The notes under the pieces are model-generated. The model worked only from the letters and a program-made list of their open reading frames with translations, was not told where the DNA came from and made no database searches. Below are positions 36,469 to 45,126 of a DNA stretch of 64,000 bases, piece after piece. Position 1 is the first letter of the stretch; every line of letters begins with the position of its first letter. The stretch covers positions 1 through 64,000 of the forward strand of contig NZ_WHNQ01000002.1 of assembly GCF_009362785.1 (NCBI RefSeq), given 5' to 3'. The position numbers and the translations under genes were made by a program. The stretch is from Paraburkholderia atlantica. GTDB taxonomy: Bacteria > Pseudomonadota > Gammaproteobacteria > Burkholderiales > Burkholderiaceae.

Positions 36469-37443
36469 TTACTTCAGCGTTTCCTTCGTGACCAGAACGA
36501 CCGGCGTTTCGACGACGCCCGACAGCTCCGACTGCTTCCTGTTTTCGCTCAACGCCTTCAACGCGGTATCGATGCCGAACACGGCCTGCTTCGCCGCGAA
36601 CTGGTCGGCCGTGGCGAGCACGCGGCCGTCCTTCAGCATCGGATGGATCGCGTTGATGTTGTCGTAGCCGACCACCAGCACCTTGCCCTGCTTGCCGGCC
36701 GCGCGCACGGCCGAGACCGCGCCGATCGCCATGTTGTCGTTGCCGGCGAGCAGCGCCTTCAGGTTCGGATACTCATTGAGCATCGCCGACGCGACCGCGT
36801 TGCCCTTGTCGATTTCCCACTCGCCCGACTGCACCGACACGATCTTCGCGCCGACCGTCTGCATCGCATCCTTGAAGCCCGCGGTGCGCTGCTGCGCGTT
36901 GGTGGTGGTCGATACGCCTTCGAGGATGCCGACCTCGTCGCCGGACTTCAACCGCTTCGCCAGGTAGTCGCCGACGAGCCGCGCGCCCTTGCGGTTGTCG
37001 GGGCCGACAAACGGCACGTTCAGGTCTTTCGACTTCAGCACGTCCTGATCGAGCCGGTTGTCGATGTTGACGACGATAATGCCCGCGTCGACCGCCTTCT
37101 TGACGACCGGCACCAGCGCCTTCGAATCGGCCGGCGCGAGCACGATCGCGTCGACCTTCGACACGATCATCTGCTCGACGATGCGGATCTGGTTGGCGGT
37201 GTCGGTTTCGTCCTTGATGCCGTTGGTGATCAGGTCGAACTTGGCCGGGTTCTGCTTCTGATAGTCCTTCGCGCCGGTCTCCATGGTCAGGAAGAACTCG
37301 TTGGCGAGCGACTTCATCACCAGCGCGACCTTCGGTTTATGAGCCGGGGCGTTCTGCGCGTGGGCGACGGAAAATGGCAGGACGGCGGAGGCGGTGGCGA
37401 GAACTGCGGCGGCAACGATGCGACGACGGGTTCGATGGCTCAT
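36469..37443 (-). CDS. rbsB: Ribose-binding periplasmic protein
   Basis: 324 aa. The signal peptide runs through RRRIVAAAVLATASAVLPFS and ends at AHA-QN. The mature protein is a type I sugar-binding fold: KVALVMKSLANEFFLTME, ADSKALVPVVKKAVDAGI and VPFVGPDNRKGARLVGDYLA. The ATG at 37443 has GGAG 6 nt upstream, so it is preferred over the ATG at 37455. First gene of the operon, with promoter and operator directly upstream. Confidence 0.95.
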   Translation of the reverse strand: MSHRTRRRIVAAAVLATASAVLPFSVAHAQNAPAHKPKVALVMKSLANEFFLTMETGAKDYQKQNPAKFDLITNGIKDETDTANQIRIVEQMIVSKVDAIVLAPADSKALVPVVKKAVDAGIIVVNIDNRLDQDVLKSKDLNVPFVGPDNRKGARLVGDYLAKRLKSGDEVGILEGVSTTTNAQQRTAGFKDAMQTVGAKIVSVQSGEWEIDKGNAVASAMLNEYPNLKALLAGNDNMAIGAVSAVRAAGKQGKVLVVGYDNINAIHPMLKDGRVLATADQFAAKQAVFGIDTALKALSENRKQSELSGVVETPVVLVTKETLK

Positions 37444-37494
37444 GCGTATCTCCATGGTTGTCAGGCTCGCGGGCGAGCCGTATTTTTTGTGATG

Positions 37495-37544
37495 CGCAAA
37501 CGTTTGCGAGGCTTATTCTCAGCGCAAGCTTTTCGGAATGTCAA
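37495..37544 (-). promoter_or_regulatory. rbs promoter and RbsR operator
   Basis: On the minus strand TTGACA (37544-37539), 18 nt, GAGAAT (37520-37515). The predicted start point falls on the perfect 14-bp palindrome CGCAAACGTTTGCG (37495-37508). Its core AAACGTTT is the same as in the E. coli RbsR operator. Binding there would block initiation. Confidence 0.75.
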
Positions 37545-37758
37545 CGATTCGCGGTGCTGCAACGCACCGGCGCGCACCATCCGCGGCGGCGCCCTGCGCT
37601 CGATCGATCCGGGCAGCGTGTGGCAAGGTCTCCTCGCTCAGTCCGTGCAGTCGATAACGCCGATGCGTCGCGTGCGGCGCGACACACCGGCCGCTTATGC
37701 TGGCCTGGTATCGCGCGCGCTGCAAGCGAAACCGCGAGGATATTGAAAGGCGCGCCGG

Positions 37759-38736
37759 CTACAGCCAGCCGGCCTTGCGAAAACGCCGGTACAGCACGAA
37801 GTCGATCGCCAGCATCACGACCAGCACGACCGGATAGCCGAACTTGAAATGCAGCTCGGGAATGCGCTCGAAGTTCATCCCGTAGATACCGGCGATCATC
37901 GTCGGCACCGCGAACAGCGCCGCGAACGAGCCGAGCCGCTTGGTGATTTCGCTCTCGGCGAGCGAGATCATGCCGAGGTTCACCTGCACCGCCGTGACGA
38001 CGATTTCGCGACGCCCCTCGATGGTTCTGACGATCCGGTCGAGGTGGTCGTAGACGTCGCGGAAGTAGGCCTGCATGCCGGCGCAGATGCTCGGAATGCG
38101 GCCGCCGGTCAGTTTGCCCACCGCTTCGCGCAGCGGCTGGATGTGGTGCTGCAGGGTCACGAGCCGGCGCTTCATCGTGTACAGGTCCTGCACGATCGCG
38201 CGCGAGGCGGCCGAATCGTTCTTCTCGAAGATGCGGTCCTCGAGCGCTTCGAGCTCGGTGCTCATCGCCTCGACGATCGGGAAATAGCGGTCGACCACGT
38301 CGTCGATCAGCGCATACAGCACGAACGCCGAGCCTTCCTTCAACAGATGCGGCTCGTGCTCGCAGCGCTTGCGCACGCTCTGAAAGCCGGTGCGCGTGCC
38401 GCGCCGCACCGACAGCACATAGTTGCTGCCGACGAACACGTCGACTTCGCCGATCACGAACTCGCCGTTCTCGTCCATCTCGACCGTGTGCATCACGGTG
38501 AACAGCGAATCGCCGTACTCCTCGATCTTCGGGCGCTGATGGCCGTGTTGCGCATCTTCGATCGCGAGCTCGTGCAGATTGAACTCTTCTTTCATCACCG
38601 CGAGTTCGTCGGGGCTCGGGTCTTTCAATGCGACCCAGACGAAGCACTCGGGCCGCGCGACATAGTCGCTGATGGCGTCGATATCGATGTCGGCGAGCTT
38701 CCGGCCGTCCTGATAGGCGGCGCAATTGATCAGCAT
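37759..38736 (-). CDS. corA: CorA family magnesium/divalent cation transporter
   Basis: 325 aa. The long N-terminal cytoplasmic domain is alpha/beta plus a long helix. Two C-terminal transmembrane helices follow, with the signature GIYGMNF between them (GMN motif of CorA pores) and a basic C-terminal tail (RRFRKAGWL). It forms a homopentameric Mg2+ channel. ATG at 38736. A 35-codon open frame ends 16 nt upstream and may be a leader peptide. Confidence 0.94.
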   Translation of the reverse strand: MLINCAAYQDGRKLADIDIDAISDYVARPECFVWVALKDPSPDELAVMKEEFNLHELAIEDAQHGHQRPKIEEYGDSLFTVMHTVEMDENGEFVIGEVDVFVGSNYVLSVRRGTRTGFQSVRKRCEHEPHLLKEGSAFVLYALIDDVVDRYFPIVEAMSTELEALEDRIFEKNDSAASRAIVQDLYTMKRRLVTLQHHIQPLREAVGKLTGGRIPSICAGMQAYFRDVYDHLDRIVRTIEGRREIVVTAVQVNLGMISLAESEITKRLGSFAALFAVPTMIAGIYGMNFERIPELHFKFGYPVVLVVMLAIDFVLYRRFRKAGWL

Positions 38737-38752
38737 GTTCGGATTACCCTGG

Positions 38753-38860
38753 CTACAAAACCAGACCCGGCCACCCTCTCGCGTAAGCGTTGCGTAAGAC
38801 GGGCAACAGGTCTGCGTGAACGGACAAGCACGCTTCCAGCAGGCTTGGATCAGCCGCCAT
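38753..38860 (-). other. Possible 35-codon upstream ORF of corA
   Basis: ATG at 38860 to TAG at 38755-38753, stop 16 nt before corA. It has no clear ribosome-binding site. Three Pro and five Ala codons occur, which recalls Mg2+-responsive leader peptides of mgtA/corA in enterobacteria, but there is no sequence match to them. Listed as a possibility, not as a called gene. Confidence 0.25.
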
Positions 38861-38915
38861 GTTAAGGCGCGCTGCGTACGGCGCGCGTTTCGAATTGTTA
38901 ATGCCCGACGACATG

Positions 38916-39377
38916 CTACTGCGCGACCCGCTGCAGGCCGATGCGATGATCGTCGTTGAACGTGACCGACGCGCGGTTCGTGTAGCGCGGGTCGGCCGTC
39001 ACGATGAAGTTCAGCTCGATGACCGGATCGAACTGCGTCGAGACGCCGATCCGATGCGTGCCGGGCGGCAGATAGAACACCACGTGCTCGCCGTTCATCA
39101 GGTCGGTCACGCGCTCGCCGTCGATATAGACGAGCGCATCGCGGAACCGCACGATCACGTCGCGCGAACGCTCGCGCCGCACGTCCACCGCGACGAGGCC
39201 GGGACCCGGCTGCGTATAGCCCTGTCTGACGATCCGCTCGGCCGGCACCGGTTTGAACGGCACCGGCTCGGCCGGCGTCGACGCGCAACCGGCCAGCGTG
39301 AGCACGCTGAGCGCGACGCATGCAGCCGACGCGGGGCAGCGTGCGGCCCGGCCGCGGCAAGACAGGCGCATCGGCAT
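38916..39377 (-). CDS. Predicted outer-membrane lipoprotein, 153 aa
   Basis: ATG at 39377. The signal peptide ends in the lipobox LTLAGC. The mature protein starts ASTPAEPVPFKPVPAERI and then forms a beta-rich domain with DALVYIDGERVTDLMNGEHV, a PEGA/carbohydrate-binding-like turn, and FYLPPGTHRIGV. Function unknown. It is monocistronic, 179 nt upstream of corA and divergent from the cydX-like gene. Confidence 0.75.
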   Translation of the reverse strand: MPMRLSCRGRAARCPASAACVALSVLTLAGCASTPAEPVPFKPVPAERIVRQGYTQPGPGLVAVDVRRERSRDVIVRFRDALVYIDGERVTDLMNGEHVVFYLPPGTHRIGVSTQFDPVIELNFIVTADPRYTNRASVTFNDDHRIGLQRVAQ

Positions 39378-39635
39378 GCTGGTTCTCCCGGGTGCTCTCG
39401 ATGGTGGGCCGAATTTCTGACTACGCGGTGCGCTCGTACGCACGACTGTTCCGCATCATAGCAACGCGCGCACCTTGCGCCAGTCAACGCGAACGGAGCG
39501 CGCGCCGCGCCCTCTTGCATGGCGCGGCGTTCTTCTTCATGATCGTTGAAGGCGGCCGCGCTCACGGCTGGCCGTCGTTGGTTACCGGCAAGCCTGTCGA
39601 TCCGCGTCGCAGGACGCACGATCAAGGAGACTGCG

Positions 39636-39782
39636 ATGTGGTATTTCACCTGGATTCTCGGCGTCGGGGTGGCGCTCGGCTTCGGCATCATCAACGTGAT
39701 GTGGCTCGAGACCAACGGCAAGTTCGCGCGCGACCCGCGCCCCGATGCGGCCGCCGCGCCGCGTGAGGACAAGCCTGCGTGA
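39636..39782 (+). CDS. CydX/YbgT-like cytochrome bd small subunit (orphan)
   Basis: 48 aa. AGGAG stands 6 nt before the ATG. The N-terminus MWYFTWILGVGVALGFGIIN is the CydX/YbgT signature: one transmembrane helix preceded by MWYFxWILG, then WLE, as in E. coli CydX. CydX stabilises the haem site of the CydAB oxidase, and its gene normally follows cydB. Here no cydA or cydB is present: the upstream gene is a divergent lipoprotein. The stop codon overlaps the next gene start (GTGA). Confidence 0.88.
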   Translation: MWYFTWILGVGVALGFGIINVMWLETNGKFARDPRPDAAAAPREDKPA

Positions 39783-40360
39783 CTTCTCTGGTTTTCTTTT
39801 GCGGTCATGCGGGCACGGGCAAGACGACGCTGGCGAAAAAACTGTTCGGCCCGCTGACGAAAGCGAGCGGCACTCCCTTCTGCCTGCTCGATAAGGACAC
39901 GCTGTACGGCGGCTATAGCGCGGCCGCGATGGCGATGGTGACCGGCGATCCGAACGATCGCGATAGCCCTCTTTTCCTGCAGCATCTGCGCGACCCCGAG
40001 TATCGCGGCCTCATCGATACCGCGCGCGACAATCTCGAACTCGGCGTCAGCGCATTGGTCGTCGGCCCGCTGTCGCGCGAGGTGCGCGAGCGGCGGCTGT
40101 TCGATCATGCGTGGCTCGGCGTCGCGCCAAGCGTGAAGTTGCGGGTCGTATGGGTGCGGACCTCGGAGGACGTGGCGCGGCAGCGGATCGTCGCGCGCGC
40201 GGATCCCAACGATGCGTACAAGCTCGCGCACTGGGACGACTACCGGCGGCGGCGCTTCGAGCCGAGCGGCGCGAGCCGCGAGGGTCTGCTGATGTTCGAC
40301 AATACCGCGCCCAGTTCGGCGGACTATCAAGCGCTCGTTGCGCAAATCGTGGCTGGGTGA
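39779..40360 (+). CDS. P-loop kinase, AAA_33/Zeta-toxin-like fold, unknown substrate
   Basis: 193 aa, GTG start overlapping the cydX-like stop by 3 nt. Walker A is FCGHAGTGKTTLAKKLF, and a basic lid region with RQRIVARADPNDAYKLAHWD follows. The layout is that of small-molecule or nucleoside kinases such as AAA_33 proteins. The tight coupling with a CydX-like gene suggests co-expression, but no functional link is known to me. Ends 50 nt before a bidirectional terminator. Confidence 0.75.
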   Translation: MTSLVFFCGHAGTGKTTLAKKLFGPLTKASGTPFCLLDKDTLYGGYSAAAMAMVTGDPNDRDSPLFLQHLRDPEYRGLIDTARDNLELGVSALVVGPLSREVRERRLFDHAWLGVAPSVKLRVVWVRTSEDVARQRIVARADPNDAYKLAHWDDYRRRRFEPSGASREGLLMFDNTAPSSADYQALVAQIVAG

Positions 40361-40410
40361 CGGCTACGCGAGTGCGGTGCAGCGCGGCCCCGCTGATCCG
40401 CTGAAAAACG

Positions 40411-40450
40411 AAAACTCCCCGTACGTTAGTGACGTACGGGGAGTTTTATT
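40411..40450. terminator. Bidirectional terminator
   Basis: Perfect 15-bp stem AAAACTCCCCGTACG/CGTACGGGGAGTTTT with a 7-nt loop, A run on one side and T run on the other. It lies between the convergent kinase and saccharopine-dehydrogenase-like genes and can serve both. Confidence 0.93.
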
Positions 40451-40470
40451 TGGCGCGAGCTATTCGAACC

Positions 40471-41568
40471 TCAAACCGTCACCATCGCCTCCAGCGACTG
40501 CCCTTCGTACAGTTTGCCGAAGCGGTTCGCGAGGAATTCGCCGAGCGACACCTGCTCCTGCCGCACGAAGCCCCTTTGCGGCAGCTTGCGCTCGCGGAAC
40601 AGATCGAGCACTGCGCACATCGCGCCGGCGGTGGTGATCTGGATCGCGCTCATCGGCACGCCGCAGACGGTCTTCGCGAAAATCTTGCGCGTGAACACCT
40701 CCTGCACGAGCTGACCGTCGCGCATGCCGCTCACGGTGATGAACACCAGCACGACGTCCTGCGCGGTCGACGGCACCGAGCGGCGCATGATGGTCTTCAG
40801 CGTATCGCGGTCGCTCGACAGACGCAGGTCCTCCAGCAGGAACTGCATCAAATTGCGATGACCCGGATAGCGCACCGACTTGTAGTCGAGCGATTCGACG
40901 CGGCCCGCCAGCGTCTCGCACAGCGTGCCCAACCCGCCCGACGTGTTGAACGCTTCGTACTCGGTGCCGTCGAGCGAGAAATGCTCGAGGCCTTCGAGCG
41001 GCTGCACCCACTGCGTTCGGCCGTCGCGGATCGCCTCGCACGGCTGGCAGTATTCGTTGATCAGGCCGTCGACGCTCCACGTCAGGTTGTACTTCAGCGC
41101 ATTGGTCGGAAACTCGGGCAGCGCGCCGACGCGCATCTTCACATCGCGGATCTCCGTGAAGCGATTCGCGAGCTCGTGCGCGGCAATGCCGATGAAGCCG
41201 GGCGCGAGACCGCACTGCGGCATGAACGCGTGATCGGCATCGTCAGCGATCGCGCGGATCGCGTGGGTCGCGCGTACGTCCTCGGTCAGGTCGAAATAAT
41301 GGACACCGGCGCCCTTCGCGGCCGATGCGACGTTCACCGCGAGGTAGTACGGCAGCGCGTTGATCAGCACGTCGAAGCCCTGGATCGCGGCGCGCAGCAC
41401 GGCGGCGTCGGCGGAATCGATGCGGCGGGTCGGAATGCCCTGGGCGGCGAGCTTGTCGAGTGCGTGCTGATCGCGGTCGAACGCGACGACTTCGTAGTCG
41501 CCCGTCTCGCGCAGCATATGAGCAATGGTGTGACCGATCAGACCTGCGCCAACGATAGCTACTTTCAT
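40471..41568 (-). CDS. Saccharopine dehydrogenase family oxidoreductase
   Basis: 365 aa. N-terminal Rossmann motif VAIVGAGLIGHTIAHMLRE followed by VVAFDRDQ; the middle has DVLINALPYYL and GVHYFDLTEDV, typical of the LYS9/saccharopine dehydrogenase and lysine 6-dehydrogenase group. AGGAG stands 6 nt before the ATG at 41568. The next co-directional gene upstream is an Lrp/AsnC regulator, a common partner of amino-acid dehydrogenases, so a lysine catabolic role is plausible. Exact substrate not proven. Confidence 0.85.
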   Translation of the reverse strand: MKVAIVGAGLIGHTIAHMLRETGDYEVVAFDRDQHALDKLAAQGIPTRRIDSADAAVLRAAIQGFDVLINALPYYLAVNVASAAKGAGVHYFDLTEDVRATHAIRAIADDADHAFMPQCGLAPGFIGIAAHELANRFTEIRDVKMRVGALPEFPTNALKYNLTWSVDGLINEYCQPCEAIRDGRTQWVQPLEGLEHFSLDGTEYEAFNTSGGLGTLCETLAGRVESLDYKSVRYPGHRNLMQFLLEDLRLSSDRDTLKTIMRRSVPSTAQDVVLVFITVSGMRDGQLVQEVFTRKIFAKTVCGVPMSAIQITTAGAMCAVLDLFRERKLPQRGFVRQEQVSLGEFLANRFGKLYEGQSLEAMVTV

Positions 41569-41826
41569 CTGCTTCTCCTTGTTATCCATGTGCTGTCTCC
41601 GAGCTTGGGGAAGTGCGCCGCGTATCGCACGCGGCGCCTGCGGGCCGAACCCTTGAATGACAGTGTAGGAAGAAGCAAAAACAGTTCATACGCGCAAAAT
41701 GCTGCGCTATGACCATCAGGTTCGACGTTCTGACGAACGGGTCAAACGATTCGTCGAAAACGCGTAAAAAACGCGTAAACGACGGACTATCGAAGCACTC
41801 GCGAAGAGGTTACGCCGGGCGCCGAC

Positions 41827-42285
41827 TCACACCGTGCCGCGGTCGATTTTGCGCGCCAGAATGATCGACGTCGTGGTTCGCTCGACGCCTTCGAGGCCGC
41901 CGATCTGATCGAGCAGGTCGTTGAGCCGCTCTGGCGAATCGGCACGCAGCCATGCGACGTAGTCGAACTCACCGCTGACCGCGCACAGCAACTGCACTTC
42001 GGGCATCTTGCCGAGGCGCTTCTGCACGGCCGGCCCGTGCTTCGGCGCGATGATGATGCCGACATACGCGACGATGCTCGAATCGAGCACGTCCTGGCCC
42101 AGCCGCACGCTGTAGCCGGCGATCACGTTGCTGCGTTCGAGCCGCGCAATCCGCGCGATCATGGTCGTGCGCGCGACGCCGAGCTGTCGCGCGAGATTCG
42201 CGACGCTCTCGCGCGCGTTGGCTTGCAGCAGTGCAACGAGATTACGGTCGAGGTCGTCGAGTTGGTCGAGGCGCGGAGGTCTCAT
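41827..42285 (-). CDS. Lrp/AsnC family transcriptional regulator
   Basis: 152 aa. N-terminal HTH LDDLDRNLVALLQANARESV ... ANLARQLGVARTTMIARIAR, then the RAM ligand domain with SGEFDYVAWLRADSPERLN. It lies 258 nt upstream of the saccharopine-dehydrogenase-like gene on the same strand, and is the likely amino-acid-responsive regulator of it. ATG at 42285; the longer frame to 42444 is not supported. Confidence 0.9.
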   Translation of the reverse strand: MRPPRLDQLDDLDRNLVALLQANARESVANLARQLGVARTTMIARIARLERSNVIAGYSVRLGQDVLDSSIVAYVGIIIAPKHGPAVQKRLGKMPEVQLLCAVSGEFDYVAWLRADSPERLNDLLDQIGGLEGVERTTTSIILARKIDRGTV

Positions 42286-42593
42286 CGAAGGGGCGGGAAG
42301 TTGGTAGGGAATGTCGCGGATTATCGCGCGTCTGCGCGGGCAGCGGCGCTGTGTCACGGGCGTCCTCGACGCAGCTTGTCGGCGCACTTGCCGCTCAAGC
42401 GCGAGCCGTTTCCCTTTCGTTTCGGTTGTAAGCGTTTGTCGCACAGAAGCCGCATTGCAGGCATATCGTGTTACTAATAGCGGCGACGGGCGAATGCGGC
42501 AGCCGGTTGCGGTGCGCCGCTATTCGTCGCTGGCGCGAGGCGAGTCGCACGCCGCGCGCCGAGTCTCAATACGAACAGACATCAGGAGTTTCG
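42286..42593. other. Divergent promoter region, lrp-like / spy-like
   Basis: 308 nt without a gene; must contain promoters for both divergent genes. TACTAAT near 42470-42476 could be a -10 box of the spy-like gene, but I could not pair it with a good -35 box. Confidence 0.4.
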
Positions 42594-43115
42594 ATGAAAA
42601 AAGCACTGGTTATGCTGGCTACGGCCGTTTCGATGGGCGGCGCGTTCGCTCAAACCGCAGCCGCGCCGGCCTCGGCACCGGACACCACGGCAACGGCTTC
42701 CACGGCCAAGGCCGGTCACGAACGCAACGTCGAAGACCGTATCGCTTATCTGCATTCGCAACTGAAGATCACGCCCGCGCAGGAAACGCAATGGAAGGCG
42801 TTCGCCGACGTGATGCGCAGCAACGGCGAAACGATGGGCCAGCTGTTCGAGCAGCGCAAGGCCGCCACCAACGTGAGCGCGCTCGACGACATGAAACAGT
42901 ACGCAACGATTGCGCAGGCGCACGCGGACGGCATGAAGAAGCTCGTCGATGCGTTCGAGCCGCTGTATAGCAGCCTGTCGCCGGAGCAGAAGAAGCTCGC
43001 CGATGCGACGTTCCACCATGGCGGTCCCGAGGGTCATCAGCGCGGCCACCATGGCAAGGGCAAGGGCGGCAAGCCCGCGGCCGAAGCCGCGAGCGACGCG
43101 ACCGTCAAGCCGTAA
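42594..43115 (+). CDS. Spy/CpxP family periplasmic protein (LTxxQ motif)
   Basis: 173 aa. Signal peptide MKKALVMLATAVSMGGAFAQ. Two copies of the LTxxQ-like repeat: ITPAQETQWKAF near residue 60 and LSPEQKKLAD near residue 135; the helical core between them is typical for Spy/CpxP. The C-terminal tail is His/Lys/Gly-rich (GHQRGHHGKGKGG), a possible metal-binding stretch. Spy is an ATP-independent periplasmic chaperone; CpxP is a Cpx regulator. Which role applies here is unclear. Confidence 0.85.
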   Translation: MKKALVMLATAVSMGGAFAQTAAAPASAPDTTATASTAKAGHERNVEDRIAYLHSQLKITPAQETQWKAFADVMRSNGETMGQLFEQRKAATNVSALDDMKQYATIAQAHADGMKKLVDAFEPLYSSLSPEQKKLADATFHHGGPEGHQRGHHGKGKGGKPAAEAASDATVKP

Positions 43116-43227
43116 CGAAAGAGCGCCCGCGGCGGGGGTTGCCCCGTTGCGGGCATCTGGCATGATTCGGGTTCGCAAAGCGGCGAGTCTCGCCGCAACG
43201 CCCACCTTCTAATCTCCCACCCGCTTC

Positions 43228-43665
43228 ATGACCGAACTCAGGAATCTCGATCTGCGTGACGATCCCCACGCCCAACGCGTCGTCAAGGACGAAACGGTGA
43301 GCGTCGAATTCGCCGCCGCCGAAGGCCAATTGATGAGCCTCGAAGGTCCAAACCACTATGTGCGCGGCGATGCGCTGATCACCGGCTCGACCGGCGACCG
43401 CTGGGTCGTGTCGCGCGAGCGCTTCGACGCGAAGTACCTGCCCGCCAATGCGGCGCTCGCCCTCGGCGAAGCCGGCGCATATCGCAACCGGCCGGCGGTC
43501 GTGCTTGCCCGCCGGATGGACGAGCCCTTCTCGCTCGCGCGCTCGGCGAGCGGCGGTGACGTGCTGCACGGCGCGGCCGGCGACTGGGTCATGCAGTACG
43601 CGCCCGGCGACTATGGTGTCGTGCAGGCCGCGCGTTTCGCGAAGGTGTATCGGCTGGCGGGCTGA
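43228..43665 (+). CDS. Conserved protein with PGDYGVV signature (145 aa)
   Basis: 145 aa, no signal peptide or membrane segment. Contains WVMQYAPGDYGVVQAARFAK near the C-terminus, the PGDYG signature of a small uncharacterised family, and WVVSRERFDAKYL. The pattern suggests a beta-rich fold that may bind a small ligand; no function is assigned. It follows the spy-like gene on the same strand with 112 nt between. Confidence 0.7.
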   Translation: MTELRNLDLRDDPHAQRVVKDETVSVEFAAAEGQLMSLEGPNHYVRGDALITGSTGDRWVVSRERFDAKYLPANAALALGEAGAYRNRPAVVLARRMDEPFSLARSASGGDVLHGAAGDWVMQYAPGDYGVVQAARFAKVYRLAG

Positions 43666-43683
43666 ATCCGCTTCGCCCGCGCT

Positions 43684-44049
43684 TCATGCGAACTCGTCGC
43701 CGAGCTCGACCGTGACTTCGCGCGGGACCGCCTCGCCGTTCGCGTACATTTCTTCGAGTGAGCCCAGGCTCGCTTCGACGTACGCGCGCAAAACCGCGAA
43801 GCTGCGGCCACGCAGCCGCGCCGGCATCGCGCGATAACGGGCGAGCGCCGCAGGCGCGATCGCGACCGTCATCTCGATACGACGCGCGGTCGAACCGAAG
43901 CGCATCGCTACCCAGTGAATCGTCAGTGTGGGCGTGCCATTGTCGGCGGCACGTTCGATGAATTGCGTCTGCTCGGGAAACAGATCGCTGATGACGCGCG
44001 CGAGTTCGTCGAACTCCGGATGCGCGCAGTCGTATTGGTAAGCTTCCAT
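43684..44049 (-). CDS. DUF3022-like conserved protein (121 aa)
   Basis: 121 aa, ATG at 44049. Soluble, with FPEQTQFIERAADNGTPTLT and RLRGRSFAVLRAYVEASLGS. Resembles the DUF3022 family I know from Burkholderiaceae, at modest confidence. Function unknown. Convergent with the PGDYG gene, 18 nt apart. Confidence 0.65.
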   Translation of the reverse strand: MEAYQYDCAHPEFDELARVISDLFPEQTQFIERAADNGTPTLTIHWVAMRFGSTARRIEMTVAIAPAALARYRAMPARLRGRSFAVLRAYVEASLGSLEEMYANGEAVPREVTVELGDEFA

Positions 44050-44145
44050 GAAGGCTGCCGGGAAAAGAAGATCCTGAAACGTAGGCGCATTTTAGAGAAA
44101 CGCCGGAGGGATAGCGAGGCGCCTGCGATCCAGCGGTTCATCCGT

Positions 44146-45042
44146 TCACGCCGCCGGTCGCCGGTAACTCCGGATCAACAGTCCCGCGACGAACACCGCC
44201 GCCACCGCATAGATCGTATCGACCGCCGCGAGCGGCAGCAGCCGCGCCTGCGTCATCGCTGCGGGCGCGTCGATCAGCGCGTGCACCACGATCGCGAGCG
44301 GCAGGATGCCGCGCGAGCCGCCCCGCACGCCGCGCCACATCAGCACCGACAGGCCGATCTGGAACACCAGCGCCGCGACGCGTTCGAGCGCGAAAATGCC
44401 AGCCAGCTGCGGCGTCAGGCTCGCGAGAATCAGATGCACGCGCATCACGGCTTCGGCCGGCAGATTGCCGAGGTAATCGCCGAGCCGTCCGCGGTTTTCC
44501 AGCACCGCGAACACGAGCCACTGGATCTGCACGAGCACGCCGACCATCCACGCCTCCGCGCCGCCGTGGCCGAGGCCGTAGCTCAGCGCGGTGCCATCGT
44601 CGGCGCGCAACGCGGCGGTGCGCTTGTCGGCGGTCGCACTGGCGGCGGTGCTGCCCCCCACGCTTGCAGCCACGCCGGTGGGCGCGTCCACGCTCGACTT
44701 TTTGCACACGGCCGGCTGCGTCGCCGCGCGCTTCATCAGCAGCCGCATGCCGAAGAACCGCCCCACTTCCTCGCAAACGCCCGCGGCCAGCGCTCCGTAG
44801 ACAACGAACGCTAGCGGCTGCGAAAGAAACGCCGCCGTCGCCGCGTTGCCGCGCAGCAGATAGTCGTTCAGCGCCCGCTCGATCACCATCGCGAACAGCG
44901 CGAACACCGCGACGCCGGCGATCGCATCACGCGGCCTGAGCGCGAGCGGACGGTGCAACTGCCGGTAAATCAGAAAGGGTAAAGCGGCGATGACGAGCGT
45001 GGCGAGCGCGAGGCTCGCGAGGGTAAGCGGTGGCACGACCAT
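44146..45042 (-). CDS. YhfC family intramembrane metalloprotease
   Basis: 298 aa with about seven hydrophobic helices. Conserved polar motifs lie inside the membrane: CEEVGRFFGM (EE pair), YGLGHGGAEAW (His) and VVHALIDAP (His), the arrangement of the YhfC/CPBP-type glutamic protease and metalloprotease group. A low-complexity Ala/Thr/Ser/Val insert of about 40 residues (between CKKSSVDAP and YGLGHGG) separates the first two motifs. Substrate unknown. Confidence 0.85.
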   Translation of the reverse strand: MVVPPLTLASLALATLVIAALPFLIYRQLHRPLALRPRDAIAGVAVFALFAMVIERALNDYLLRGNAATAAFLSQPLAFVVYGALAAGVCEEVGRFFGMRLLMKRAATQPAVCKKSSVDAPTGVAASVGGSTAASATADKRTAALRADDGTALSYGLGHGGAEAWMVGVLVQIQWLVFAVLENRGRLGDYLGNLPAEAVMRVHLILASLTPQLAGIFALERVAALVFQIGLSVLMWRGVRGGSRGILPLAIVVHALIDAPAAMTQARLLPLAAVDTIYAVAAVFVAGLLIRSYRRPAA

Positions 45043-45126
45043 GAGTATCCTTGCGGGGTTCCTTGCAATCCCCGGCGCGCAACCGCTGCGCGCCGCAGCC
45101 CCGAATGATCGCAGATTGACCGGAAA

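Noticed and set aside
39378..39635. cydA/cydB remnant upstream of the CydX-like gene
   Set aside because: I found no haem-ligand or quinol-loop motif in any frame of this 258-nt region.
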